From: Nocardioides sp. SLBN-35
GTDB lineage: Bacteria > Actinomycetota > Actinomycetes > Propionibacteriales > Nocardioidaceae
Assembly: GCF_006715725.1 (NCBI RefSeq)
Contig: NZ_VFNU01000001.1
Coordinates: forward strand, 4,588,001-4,652,000
Length of the DNA stretch: 64,000 nt
Direction: 5' to 3'
Below the pieces are notes generated by a model, which did not search any database, was not told the origin of the DNA, and saw only the letters and a list, made by a program, of their open reading frames with translations. Each line of letters begins with the position of its first letter. Positions within the stretch are counted from its first letter, which is position 1. The translations under genes were made by a program, and so were the position numbers. This document shows, piece by piece, positions 25,822 through 37,002 of this stretch.

Positions 25822-27177
25822 TCACAGCGCCAGGCGCTCGCGTACGACGTCCGCGAGCCGCTGCGCGACACCGTCGGCCTGCTCGGCGGTGGGCGCCTCG
25901 ACCATCACCCTGACGAGCGGCTCGGTGCCGGAGGGACGCAGCAGCACCCGGCCGGTGCTGCCGAGCTCGGCCTCGGCGCCGGCCACGGCCTCGAGCAGGG
26001 CCGGGTCGTCGGTTCGGGTGCGGTCGACGCCGGCGACGTTGACCAGGACCTGCGGGAGGCGGGTCATCACGCCCGCGAGCTGGCGCAGCGAGCGGCCGGT
26101 GGTGGCCATCCGGCGGGCGACGTGGAGGGCGGTGAGGATGCCGTCGCCGGTGGTGGCGTGCTCGCGCATGATGACGTGGCCGGACTGCTCACCGCCGAGG
26201 CTGAAGCCGCCGCGGCGCATCTCGTCGAGGACGTAGCGGTCGCCGACAGCGGTCTGCACGACGGTGACGCCGGCCTGCTCCATGGCCTGCAGCAGGCCGA
26301 GGTTGCTCATCACGGTGGCGACCAGGGTGTCGTCGACCAGGCCGCCGGACTCGCGCAGCGCGAGCGCGAGGATGCCCATGATCTGGTCGCCGTCGACGAC
26401 CTCGCCGGTGTGGTCGACGGCCAGGCACCGGTCGGCGTCGCCGTCGACCGCGAAGCCGGCGTCGGCGCCGTGGTCGAGCACGGCCTTGCGCAGCGGCTCG
26501 AGGTGGGTGGAGCCGCAGCCGTCGTTGATGTTGAGGCCGTCGGGCGAGGCGCCGATGGTGACCACGTCGGCGCCGGCCGCGCTCAGGGCACGGGGCCCGA
26601 CCTCGCTGGCCGCGCCGTGGGCGCAGTCGAGGACCAGCTTGAGCCCGGCGAGCGGCTTGCCCATCGGGGCGTCGAGGGTGCGGACCAGGTGGTCGACGTA
26701 CTCCTTGACGGTCGGTCCGTACGGCGTCACGCGGCCCACCGACGCACCGGTCGGCCGGTCCCAGTCCTGGCCGAGCAGCGCCTCGATCTCGCGCTCGAGC
26801 GCGTCGTCGAGCTTGACGCCGCCGCGGGCGAGGAACTTGATGCCGTTGTCGGGCATCGGGTTGTGCGAGGCGCTGATGACGACGCCGACGTCGGCGCCGA
26901 GGGCGTCGGTGAAGTAGGCGACGCCGGGGGTCGGCAGCACCCGCAGGCGCAGCACGTCGACCCCGGCGGAGGCGAGGCCCGCGACGACCGCGTGCTCGAG
27001 GAACTGCCCGGAGATCCGGGTGTCCCGACCGACGACGGCGAGCGGGCGGGGGCGGCTGTAGCCGCCGTGCTCGACGAGCACCCGGGCCGCGGCGCTGCCG
27101 AGGTCGACGGCCAGCTCGGCGGTCAGCTTGTCGTTGGCCAGGCCACGGACGCCGTCGGTCCCGAAGATGCGCGGCAC
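25822..27177 (-). CDS. glmM: Phosphoglucosamine mutase
   Basis: Converts glucosamine-6-phosphate to glucosamine-1-phosphate in UDP-GlcNAc synthesis. At 451 residues it is complete. The N-terminus is MPRIFGTDGVRGLAND, and the active phosphoserine loop is VVISASHNPMPDNGIKF. The metal-binding loop is DGDADRCLAVD, the sugar loop SLGGEQSGHVI, and the phosphate site RPSGTEPLVRVM. GTG 27177 follows GAGGGAG. It is the third gene after rplM-rpsI, but a strong terminator lies between rpsI and glmM. Confidence 0.97.
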   Translation of the reverse strand: MPRIFGTDGVRGLANDKLTAELAVDLGSAAARVLVEHGGYSRPRPLAVVGRDTRISGQFLEHAVVAGLASAGVDVLRLRVLPTPGVAYFTDALGADVGVVISASHNPMPDNGIKFLARGGVKLDDALEREIEALLGQDWDRPTGASVGRVTPYGPTVKEYVDHLVRTLDAPMGKPLAGLKLVLDCAHGAASEVGPRALSAAGADVVTIGASPDGLNINDGCGSTHLEPLRKAVLDHGADAGFAVDGDADRCLAVDHTGEVVDGDQIMGILALALRESGGLVDDTLVATVMSNLGLLQAMEQAGVTVVQTAVGDRYVLDEMRRGGFSLGGEQSGHVIMREHATTGDGILTALHVARRMATTGRSLRQLAGVMTRLPQVLVNVAGVDRTRTDDPALLEAVAGAEAELGSTGRVLLRPSGTEPLVRVMVEAPTAEQADGVAQRLADVVRERLAL

Positions 27178-27219
27178 GTGCTCTCCCTCTGCGGATGCTC
27201 GGTGGTGCGGTGAAATGCC

Positions 27220-27259
27220 GACAGGGCCACGGACCGCGGCTGCGGTGCGTGGCCCTGTC
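27220..27259 (-). terminator. Terminator after rpsI
   Basis: GACAGGGCCACG (27220-27231) and its exact complement (27248-27259) form a 12-bp stem about 20 nt beyond the rpsI stop. Confidence 0.75.
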
Positions 27260-27277
27260 GTGAGATCTCCGGGGAGA

Positions 27278-27778
27278 TCAGCGCTTGCTGTACTGCGGAG
27301 CCTTGCGGGCCTTCTTGAGACCGGCCTTCTTGCGCTCGGTCGCACGGGCGTCGCGGGTCAGCAGACCGGCCTTCTTCAGCGTCGGGCGGTAGGCCTCGAG
27401 GTCGATCCCGTTGAGGGAGCGAGCCACGCCGAGGCGCAGGGCGCCGGCCTGACCGGTGATGCCGCCGCCGTGGATGCGGGCGATCACGTCGAAGCGGCCC
27501 TCGAGGCCGAGAGCCGCGAACGGCTCGTTGACGACCTGCTGGTGCAGCTTGTTGGGGAAGTAGTCCTCGATGGTCCGACCGTTGATGGTCCAGGTGCCGG
27601 TGCCGGGGACGATGCGCACGCGGGCGACGGCCTCCTTGCGGCGACCGGTGGCCGCGCCGGGGGCGACGGTCACGGGACGGTTGTCGGCGACGGCCGACGG
27701 GGAGGTCTCGCTGGTGTAGGCGACACCCTGCTCGTCGGTCTCGAAGGTCTCCTCGACCTCGGTGGTGTTCTCAGTCAC
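27278..27778 (-). CDS. rpsI: 30S ribosomal protein S9
   Basis: A 166-residue ribosomal protein. The first ~40 residues are an acidic actinobacterial extension. The core begins ATGRRKEAVARVRIVPG, includes GGGITGQAGALRLGVARSL, and ends in the basic tail KKARKAPQYSKR that contacts P-site tRNA. It starts at GTG and follows rplM by 38 nt. Confidence 0.98.
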   Translation of the reverse strand: MTENTTEVEETFETDEQGVAYTSETSPSAVADNRPVTVAPGAATGRRKEAVARVRIVPGTGTWTINGRTIEDYFPNKLHQQVVNEPFAALGLEGRFDVIARIHGGGITGQAGALRLGVARSLNGIDLEAYRPTLKKAGLLTRDARATERKKAGLKKARKAPQYSKR

Positions 27779-27816
27779 GATGAAAAGTCCTCAGTCCGTT
27801 CAGATCTGTCGAGAAG

Positions 27817-28260
27817 TCACTGGGAGATCTGGGAGATCTCGTAGGGGACGGCCTTCTGGGCCTGGTGGGGGTGAGCCGGGCCGCTGTAGACCTTCAGCTT
27901 CTTGATCATCTGCCGGCCGAGGCGGTTCTTCGGCAGCATGCCCCACACGGCCTTCTCGACGGCCTTGCGGGCGTCCTTGTCGAGGACCTCGCCGATCGGG
28001 GTCGCGGTCAGGCCGCCCGGGAAGCCCGAGTGGCGGTAGACCATCTTGTCGGCACGCTTGTTGCCGGACAGGGCGACCTTGTCGGCGTTGATGACGATGA
28101 CGTAGTCACCGGTGTCGGCGTTCGGGGCGAAGATCGCCTTGTGCTTGCCGCGCAGCAGGTTGGCGGCGGTGACAGCCAGGCGACCGAGGACGACGTCGGT
28201 CGCGTCGATCACGAGCCAGGCGCGCTCGACGTCGCCGGGCTTCGGAGCGTAGGTGCGCAT
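27817..28260 (-). CDS. rplM: 50S ribosomal protein L13
   Basis: A 147-residue early-assembly 50S protein. The core is visible as WLVIDATDVVLGRLAVTAANLLRGKHK, reported here only in part (WLVIDATDVVLGRLAV), followed by GDYVIVINADKVALSG and MLPKNRLGRQMIKKLKVY. A GGAGGG ribosome-binding site precedes the ATG. It heads rplM-rpsI, the usual pair. Confidence 0.98.
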   Translation of the reverse strand: MRTYAPKPGDVERAWLVIDATDVVLGRLAVTAANLLRGKHKAIFAPNADTGDYVIVINADKVALSGNKRADKMVYRHSGFPGGLTATPIGEVLDKDARKAVEKAVWGMLPKNRLGRQMIKKLKVYSGPAHPHQAQKAVPYEISQISQ

Positions 28261-28472
28261 GATGCGTACCCTCCTTGCTAGTTCGTTGCCCGTACGACGG
28301 TCGCCGCCCGGGTTGCCGTCACGGGCCGGTGTGGACCGCTCGGGCGACGTCTCCTGACGAACTCAGCCCGGCCCACGCACGCTCGTCTCTCGACGATCCA
28401 TGAGCGATCCGGGTCTGCCCCGACGGCCGACCCTGGGGGCGGCGTACGAAGCGGCAGAAGACGCGACCTGCA

Positions 28473-28502
28473 AGGCTACGGTGCCTCGTCGCCGACGGCC
28501 AA
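28473..28502 (-). promoter_or_regulatory. Probable rplM-rpsI promoter with ~200-nt leader
   Basis: On the minus strand, TTGGCC (28502-28497), an 18-bp spacer, then TAGCCT (28478-28473). This would leave a leader of roughly 200 nt before rplM, long enough for autogenous control. The 315-bp gap 28261-28575 otherwise holds only the gltA promoter; I see no riboswitch or other structured RNA in it that I can name. Confidence 0.4.
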
Positions 28503-28541
28503 ATCCCGGACCCCCCGAACCACGCTTCGGGACACCGCCTT

Positions 28542-28569
28542 TTGGCTCCGTGTCGTGGGCGACTAGGTT
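28542..28569 (+). promoter_or_regulatory. Leaderless gltA promoter
   Basis: TTGGCT (28542-28547), a 16-bp spacer, TAGGTT (28564-28569), then 6 nt and the GTG start. No ribosome-binding site fits in between. Confidence 0.6.
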
Positions 28570-28575
28570 GCAAGG

Positions 28576-29865
<1,290 letters not shown>

Positions 29866-29892
29866 TCCCACCCGCCTTCTCGCGGCTTGTCT

Positions 29893-29921
29893 CGACCCCG
29901 GTCACCTGGTGACCGGGGTCG
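29893..29921. terminator. Bidirectional terminator after gltA
   Basis: A 14-bp perfect palindrome (CGACCCCGGTCACC, one base, then its complement) is followed by TTT. It lies between convergent gltA and the M1 peptidase gene. Confidence 0.85.
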
Positions 29922-29939
29922 TTTCGCGTCTGCGGGCGC

Positions 29940-31241
29940 TCAGCCCCGCGGGTAGGCCGGCAGTGCGGCGTCGTACAGCCACGGCCCCAGCACCGCCGCG
30001 ACGTCCGCCCCCGTGTGCGCGGACGCGAAGTCGAGGAAGTCCCCGGTGGTGACCGACTCCCCCGCCCGCGAGGAGGCCCAGTCGCGCAGCACGGCGAAGA
30101 ACGCGTCGTCGCCGACGGCGATGCGCAGGGCGTGGAGGGCGAGGGCGCCGCGCTTGTAGACGCGGTCGTCGAACATCAGCTCCGGGCCGGGGTCTGCGAG
30201 CAGCAGGTCCTGGTCGAGGTCGGCGAGGCGTTCGTGGTGGTGGCGGGCCCACCCGTCGCAGGTGCGTGGGCCGCCGCTCTCCTCCGACCACAGCCACTCG
30301 GCGTAGCAGGCGAATCCCTCGTGCAGCCAGATGTCCTGCCAGCGGCGCAGGGTGACGGCGTTGCCGTACCACTGGTGGGCGAGCTCGTGGGCGATCAGCC
30401 GGACCTGCGACCAGTCGGAGGAGCAGAAGTTGCGCCCGAAGGTCGACAGGCTCTGGCTCTCGAGGGGGATCTCGAGGTCGTCGTCGGTGATCACGGCCGC
30501 GTACGCGTCGAACGGATACGGCCCGAAGACGCGCTCGAAGAAGGCGAGCATCGCGGGCTGCTGGTCGAAGGAGTCGACCAGGTCGGCGTCCGGCGGCCCG
30601 ATGGTGCGGGTGCGGGCGTCGTGCTCGGTCGTCTCGTAGCGGCCGATCTGGACGGTCGCCAGGTAGGTGGCCATCGGCCGGTCCATCACCCAGGTCCAGC
30701 TCTCGAGGCTCGCGCGGCGCTGGTGGGCGACGAGGGTGCCGTTGGCGACCACCGTGTAGCCGGTGGGCGCGGCCAGGGTGAGCCGGTACGTCGCCTTGTC
30801 GTCGGGCCGGTCGTTGCACGGGAACCAGGTCGGCGCGCCGTGCGGCTGGGCGGCCACGATCACGCCGTCCTCGAGCTCCTCCCAGCCGGCGTCGCCGTGG
30901 TACTTGTCGATCACCGGCTTCGGCGAACCGCCGTACACGATCGTTAGCCGCAAGGACGCGCCTGCGGCGGCCGGGCGGTCGAGCTGCAGCACGAGCCGGT
31001 GGTCGCGGCCCGTCCACTTCTTGACCCGGCCGCCATCGAGCCGCACCTTCGAGGCCCGCAGGTGCGCGAGGTCGAGCACCAGGCGAGCGGTCTGCTCGCG
31101 TACGACGAGGTCGAGCACCGCGGTGCCATTGAGGCGGTTGCCGTCGGGGACGTAGACCAGGTCGAGGTCGTAGTGCCGCACGGCGTACGACGGGTCGCCG
31201 TGGCCGGGCAGGTACGGGTCGGCGGTGGGCAGGTGGGGCAC
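29940..31241 (-). CDS. M1 family zinc metallopeptidase, candidate poly-lysine-degrading enzyme
   Basis: A 433-residue gluzincin aminopeptidase. The zinc site is HELAHQWYGN with the third ligand Glu in WLHEGFACYAE, the M1 pattern HExxH-18-E. The exopeptidase-type loop is IPLESQSLSTF. There is no signal peptide. The gene lies 11 nt downstream of the Pls-type synthetase gene and is therefore co-transcribed. In epsilon-poly-lysine-producing Streptomyces, a zinc aminopeptidase (Pld) that degrades the polymer is linked to pls, as I recall. By analogy this enzyme may trim or degrade the product of the neighbouring synthetase. That role is inference. GTG 31241 has GAGG upstream; a TTG at 31247 is possible. 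Confidence 0.9.
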   Translation of the reverse strand: MPHLPTADPYLPGHGDPSYAVRHYDLDLVYVPDGNRLNGTAVLDLVVREQTARLVLDLAHLRASKVRLDGGRVKKWTGRDHRLVLQLDRPAAAGASLRLTIVYGGSPKPVIDKYHGDAGWEELEDGVIVAAQPHGAPTWFPCNDRPDDKATYRLTLAAPTGYTVVANGTLVAHQRRASLESWTWVMDRPMATYLATVQIGRYETTEHDARTRTIGPPDADLVDSFDQQPAMLAFFERVFGPYPFDAYAAVITDDDLEIPLESQSLSTFGRNFCSSDWSQVRLIAHELAHQWYGNAVTLRRWQDIWLHEGFACYAEWLWSEESGGPRTCDGWARHHHERLADLDQDLLLADPGPELMFDDRVYKRGALALHALRIAVGDDAFFAVLRDWASSRAGESVTTGDFLDFASAHTGADVAAVLGPWLYDAALPAYPRG

Positions 31242-31252
31242 GAGCAACGACC

Positions 31253-34200
31253 TCAGTCGGCCCACGGACCGATGGGGTTGCCGATCCAGCGCGTCTTGTC
31301 CGGCACGGACTCCCCCCTCATCACCAACGACACCGGGCCGACCGTAGCGTGCTTGCCCAACGACGCGGCAGGCAGCACCACGGAGTTGGGGCCGACGGTG
31401 GCGCCGCGGTGCAGCCGGACCGTGTCGGTGGCGAGCAGCCGGTCGTGGAACAGGTGGGTCTGCACGACGCTGCCCTGGTTGACGGTGGCGCCGTCGCCGA
31501 GCTCGACGAGGTCGGGCTCGGGCAGCCAGTACGACTCGCACCACACGCCGCGGCCGACCTTGGCGCCCATCGCCTTGAACCACACGGCGATCAGCGGCGA
31601 TCCGGTGGCAAGACCTGCGAACCACGGGGTCGCGACCACCTCGACGAAGGTGTCGGCGAGCTCGTTGCGCCACACGAAGGAGCTCCACAACGGGTGCGAG
31701 CCGGCCCGCACGCGGCCGACCAGCAGCCACTTGGCGAGGATCGCCACGACGCCGGCGACGAGGCCGGCGGCCCACAACAGCAGCGGTACGACGACCACGC
31801 CGGCCAGCGCCCCGTGCCGGTCCCACACGGCGAGGGTCCCCAGCACCACGGCGAGGTGCAGGGCCACGGCCAGCGTGACGGGCAGCAGCCGGGCGACCTC
31901 CCAGCACGCGCGCGCGACCTTGAGCCGGGCCGGCGGGGCGTAGGTGCGCTCGTCGGCGGAGCCCTGCGCGGCCCGGCGCAGGGGCGCGGGCGGGCTGCCG
32001 AGCCAGGACTCGCCGGCCTTGACGGTGCCACGGGCCGGGGCTGCGGAGAGGACCGCGACCAGCGAGCGCTTCGGCACCTTCCGGCCAGGGGCTGCCATCG
32101 CGGAGTTGCCGACGAAGGCGCGCTTGCCGACCTTGACCCGCTCGGCACGCAGCCAGCCGCCGCCGAGCTCGTAGCCGCCGATCAGCGTGTCGTCGGCGAG
32201 GAACGCCTGGTCGCTGACGCTGACCAGCGACGGGATCATCAGCGCGGTGGAGGCCTCGACGTCCTTGCCGATCCTCGCGCCCAGCAGCCGCAGCCAGCCG
32301 GGCGTCAGCTGTGAGCTGTAGAGCGGGAACAGCCAGGTCCGGGCCTCGTCGAGCACCCGGATCGTCGACCACACGCACAACGCCGGGCGGCTCTGCAGCG
32401 GGTGCGCGCCGGCCCTGACTCCGAGCGCGAGGAGTCGCACGGCCGCGAGGATCAGCAGCGCCAGCACGACGACGCCGGCCAGTACGGCGGGCACCAGCCA
32501 GGGCAGCAGCGCGGCGGCCGCGCCGCCGGCGCTGGCGGTCGTGCCGACGCCGGCGAGCAGCAGCACCGGGACCGCGACCACCAGCACCGCGATCGCCGGC
32601 AGGCAGGACAGCAGACCCGCCACGGCGCCGTACGCGATCGCCCAGGTGCGCAGCGAGCGGCGCGACGCCGGCGGACGCTCGGCCCACGGGCCGCGGGCCG
32701 CTGAGCTCATCCGGACCGCGGGCGCTCCGGACCAGAACTCGCCCGTGGGCACCTCGCCGAAGAGCGCGGAGCCGGGCGCCACCTCGGCGTCGTCGCCGAC
32801 GACGGCACCGGGGCAGAGCATCGAGCGGGTGCCGACCCGGGCGCGGCGCCCGACCCGGATGCCACCGACGTGGAGGGTGTCGCCGTCGATCCAGTAGCCG
32901 GTCAGGTCGACCTCCGGCTCGATCGACGCACCCTTCCCGACGGTCAGGTGGCCGGTGACGGGGGGCAGCGAGTGCAGGTCGGCGCCGCGGGCCACCTTGG
33001 CGCCCAGCAGGCGCGCGTACCAGGTGATGTACGGCGCCCCCGCGAGCCGGGTCGCGCCGAGCTCGTCGGCCAGCCGTTCGGCCGTCCAGATCCGCAGGTG
33101 CACCTTGCCGCCGCGCGGGTAGGCGCCCGGCCTCACGCCGGCGAGCACCGCCTGGGCGAGCTTGGCGGCCAGGAACATCCTCCCCGGCGGGCTGACGAAC
33201 ACGACGAGCAGCAGCGCCAGCACCCACCACGGCACGGCCGGCAGCCAGGCGACGTCGAGCACCTCGTGGCCGAGCCTGGCGAGGGTCAGGATCCCTGCGA
33301 TCCACCGGGGTGCGGCGAGCGCGCGCAGCAGCGGGATCGCCAGCACCTGGCCGATCTGGGTCTTGCGCGGGATCGGCTTCACCTTGCGGCTCTGTTCGGC
33401 CAGCGCGCTCGGTTCGAGCGAGTCGAGGAAGCCGGCCAGCCCGTCGACCGTGGGGTTCTCGTAGAGGTCGGCGACGGTCAGCTCGGCGTGGTCCTTGCGC
33501 AGGAGCGTCACCACCTGAGCGGCGGTGAGGCTGCCGCCGCCGAGGTCGAAGAAGTCCGACTCCGGGCCGTCGGGCGCGGCACCGATCACCTTCTGCCAGA
33601 CCTCGGCGATCCGGGCGGCGGTGCCGTGCAGGCCCGCATCGACGGGGTCGGCGGTCGCGAGCGGCCAGGGCAGCGCATCCCTGTCGACCTTGCCGGAGGT
33701 GCGGGTCGCGATGTCGTCGACGACCGCGAGGCGGGGCACGAGCGCGGCCGGCATGGTGGCCCGCAGGTGGGCGGTGGCCGCGGCGCCGTCGTACTCCGCC
33801 GTGGTGGCGACGTAGCCGACGAGGAGCTGGTTGCCCGTGCTGGTGCGGCGTACGGCGGCCGCCGCCGCGCTCACGCCGGGCAGTGCCAGCAGCGCGGAGT
33901 CGATCTCGCCGAGCTCGATCCGGCGACCGCCGACCTTGACCTGGTCGTCGGCGCGGCCGGCGAACTGCAGGCCGGCCGGATCGTTGATGACGATGTCGCC
34001 GCTGCGGTAGGCCCGGTCCCAGCCGAGCGTCGGCATCGGGGCGTACTTCTCGGCGTCCTTGGCGGGATCGAGGTAGCGGGCAAGGCCGACGCCGCCGATG
34101 ATCAGCTCGCCGCGCTCCCCCTCCGCCACGGGCTCACCGGTCGCGGGATCGACGACGACCAGGTCCCAGCCGGCCAGCGGGAGGCCGATCCGCACCGGGC

Positions 34201-35110
34201 CGTCCGCGTCGACCAGCGCGCCGCACGCGACGACGGTGGCCTCGGTGGGGCCGTAGGTGTTCCACACCTCGCGGCCGGGCCGGACCAGGCGGACGGCCAG
34301 CTCGGGAGGCAGCGCCTCGCCGCCGAGGATCACCATCCGCACCTTCTCCAGGGCGTCGTCGGGCCACAGGCTCACCAGCGTCGGGACGGTCGAGACGATC
34401 GTGATGTCGTTGGCGGTCAGCCACGGGCCGACATCGACGCCGCTGCGGACCAGCGCGCGGGGCGCGGGGACCAGGCAGGCGCCGTACCGCCAGGCGAGCC
34501 ACATCTCCTCACAGCTCGCGTCGAAGGCGACGCTCAGACCCGCCATCACCCGGTCGGCGGGACCGACGGGATCGTCCTGCAGGAACATCAGCGACTCGGC
34601 GTCGACGAAGGCCGCGGCGTTGCGGTGCGTGACGGCGACGCCCTTGGGGGTGCCGGTCGAGCCGGACGTGAAGATCACCCACGCGTCGTCCTGCGGCATC
34701 GGGTCCCGCCGGGCCCGGGGCGCACCCTCGCGGCGGGACTCGATGACCAGGCCCGCGCCGATCAGCGCGGCGATCTGCGCCTCGCCGAACACCAGCCGGG
34801 CACGCTCGTCGGGATCGTCGGCGTCGACCGGCACGTAGGCCGCGCCGGCGAAGAGGATCCCCATGATCGCGACGTACAGGTCGGTCGTGCCGGACGGCAG
34901 CCGGACCCCGACCTTGTCGCCCGCCCCGATCCCGAGCTCCGCGAGCTCGACCGCCACGGTCTCGGCCGCCTCCGCGAACTCTGCGTAGGTGACCGTGTCG
35001 TTGCCGCTGTCGAGCGCCATCGCGTCGGGGTGGTCGGCCGCCGTACGCCGGAAGACGTCGACGAGCGTGCGCGACGCGGGTGCTTCGGCGCCGCGGAGCA
35101 GGGGGTTCAC
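31253..35110 (-). CDS. Pls/PosA-type non-ribosomal peptide synthetase (predicted lysine polymer synthetase)
   Basis: A 1285-residue single-module membrane synthetase with the Pls architecture. An adenylation domain (~1-485) has IFTSGSTGTPKGVAV, NTYGPTEATVV, YRSGDIV and TSGKVDRDALP. A carrier domain follows with Ser527 in FDLGGGSLTA. Then come three tandem acyltransferase-like left-handed beta-helix domains separated by pairs of TM segments (near 585-640, 855-935 and 1090-1150). The S. albulus epsilon-poly-L-lysine synthetase has the same order and a similar length (~1300). Aligning by eye to GrsA-PheA gives pocket residues D197 A198 E201 S240 I261 G263 T285 V293 V294 K474. This resembles the lysine code DAESIGSVAK remembered for bacitracin synthetase. 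Lysine or a close relative is the predicted monomer. GTG 35110 has GAGGA upstream. Confidence 0.92.
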   Translation of the reverse strand: MNPLLRGAEAPASRTLVDVFRRTAADHPDAMALDSGNDTVTYAEFAEAAETVAVELAELGIGAGDKVGVRLPSGTTDLYVAIMGILFAGAAYVPVDADDPDERARLVFGEAQIAALIGAGLVIESRREGAPRARRDPMPQDDAWVIFTSGSTGTPKGVAVTHRNAAAFVDAESLMFLQDDPVGPADRVMAGLSVAFDASCEEMWLAWRYGACLVPAPRALVRSGVDVGPWLTANDITIVSTVPTLVSLWPDDALEKVRMVILGGEALPPELAVRLVRPGREVWNTYGPTEATVVACGALVDADGPVRIGLPLAGWDLVVVDPATGEPVAEGERGELIIGGVGLARYLDPAKDAEKYAPMPTLGWDRAYRSGDIVINDPAGLQFAGRADDQVKVGGRRIELGEIDSALLALPGVSAAAAAVRRTSTGNQLLVGYVATTAEYDGAAATAHLRATMPAALVPRLAVVDDIATRTSGKVDRDALPWPLATADPVDAGLHGTAARIAEVWQKVIGAAPDGPESDFFDLGGGSLTAAQVVTLLRKDHAELTVADLYENPTVDGLAGFLDSLEPSALAEQSRKVKPIPRKTQIGQVLAIPLLRALAAPRWIAGILTLARLGHEVLDVAWLPAVPWWVLALLLVVFVSPPGRMFLAAKLAQAVLAGVRPGAYPRGGKVHLRIWTAERLADELGATRLAGAPYITWYARLLGAKVARGADLHSLPPVTGHLTVGKGASIEPEVDLTGYWIDGDTLHVGGIRVGRRARVGTRSMLCPGAVVGDDAEVAPGSALFGEVPTGEFWSGAPAVRMSSAARGPWAERPPASRRSLRTWAIAYGAVAGLLSCLPAIAVLVVAVPVLLLAGVGTTASAGGAAAALLPWLVPAVLAGVVVLALLILAAVRLLALGVRAGAHPLQSRPALCVWSTIRVLDEARTWLFPLYSSQLTPGWLRLLGARIGKDVEASTALMIPSLVSVSDQAFLADDTLIGGYELGGGWLRAERVKVGKRAFVGNSAMAAPGRKVPKRSLVAVLSAAPARGTVKAGESWLGSPPAPLRRAAQGSADERTYAPPARLKVARACWEVARLLPVTLAVALHLAVVLGTLAVWDRHGALAGVVVVPLLLWAAGLVAGVVAILAKWLLVGRVRAGSHPLWSSFVWRNELADTFVEVVATPWFAGLATGSPLIAVWFKAMGAKVGRGVWCESYWLPEPDLVELGDGATVNQGSVVQTHLFHDRLLATDTVRLHRGATVGPNSVVLPAASLGKHATVGPVSLVMRGESVPDKTRWIGNPIGPWAD

Positions 35111-35176
35111 CTCTCGATCCTCGTCGACGGAGGTGAACGGGAAGTGGCCTGCGGATGCGTGGTCCGTTGTGCCCGT

Positions 35177-35194
35177 TTGTGATGTGGGACACAA
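35177..35194. promoter_or_regulatory. Inverted repeat in the pls / acyl-CoA synthetase divergent promoter region
   Basis: TTGTG, 8 nt, CACAA lies in the 92-bp gap between the two divergent genes. It overlaps a possible -10 (CAATCT, 35193-35198) of the acyl-CoA synthetase gene. It shares 11 of the 14 fixed positions of the Rex consensus, so Rex or a FadR/TetR-type repressor are candidates. Confidence 0.4.
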
Positions 35195-35202
35195 TCTGCG
35201 AC

Positions 35203-36831
<1,629 letters not shown>

Positions 36832-36875
36832 GAGCGCTGCTCGTTCCGCGCGCCCCCCGCCCCGCTCCTCGCGCT

Positions 36876-36982
36876 GTAACACGCCGTCCTCCTGACTGAT
36901 CGGCGCTTGTCAGCAGGAAAATGCCGATTTCTGGCCGATTTCTGCTGACAACCGCCGGGTAGTCGCATGGACAGCGTGTTAC
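36876..36982. repeat. 107-bp palindromic element, left copy
   Basis: The ends GTAACACGCCGTCC and GGACAGCGTGTTAC pair over 14 nt with one mismatch. An inner stem TTGTCAGCAG / CTGCTGACAA is perfect. It lies 20 nt downstream of the AbiEi-like gene stop. It has the same length, orientation and end sequences as the copy at 38182-38288, with 81 of 107 positions identical by eye. The differences cluster in the central loop. There is no coding capacity. It occupies most of the 171-bp gap 36832-37002. Confidence 0.88.
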
Positions 36983-37002
36983 TTACATCCGCACCGCGAC
37001 GC

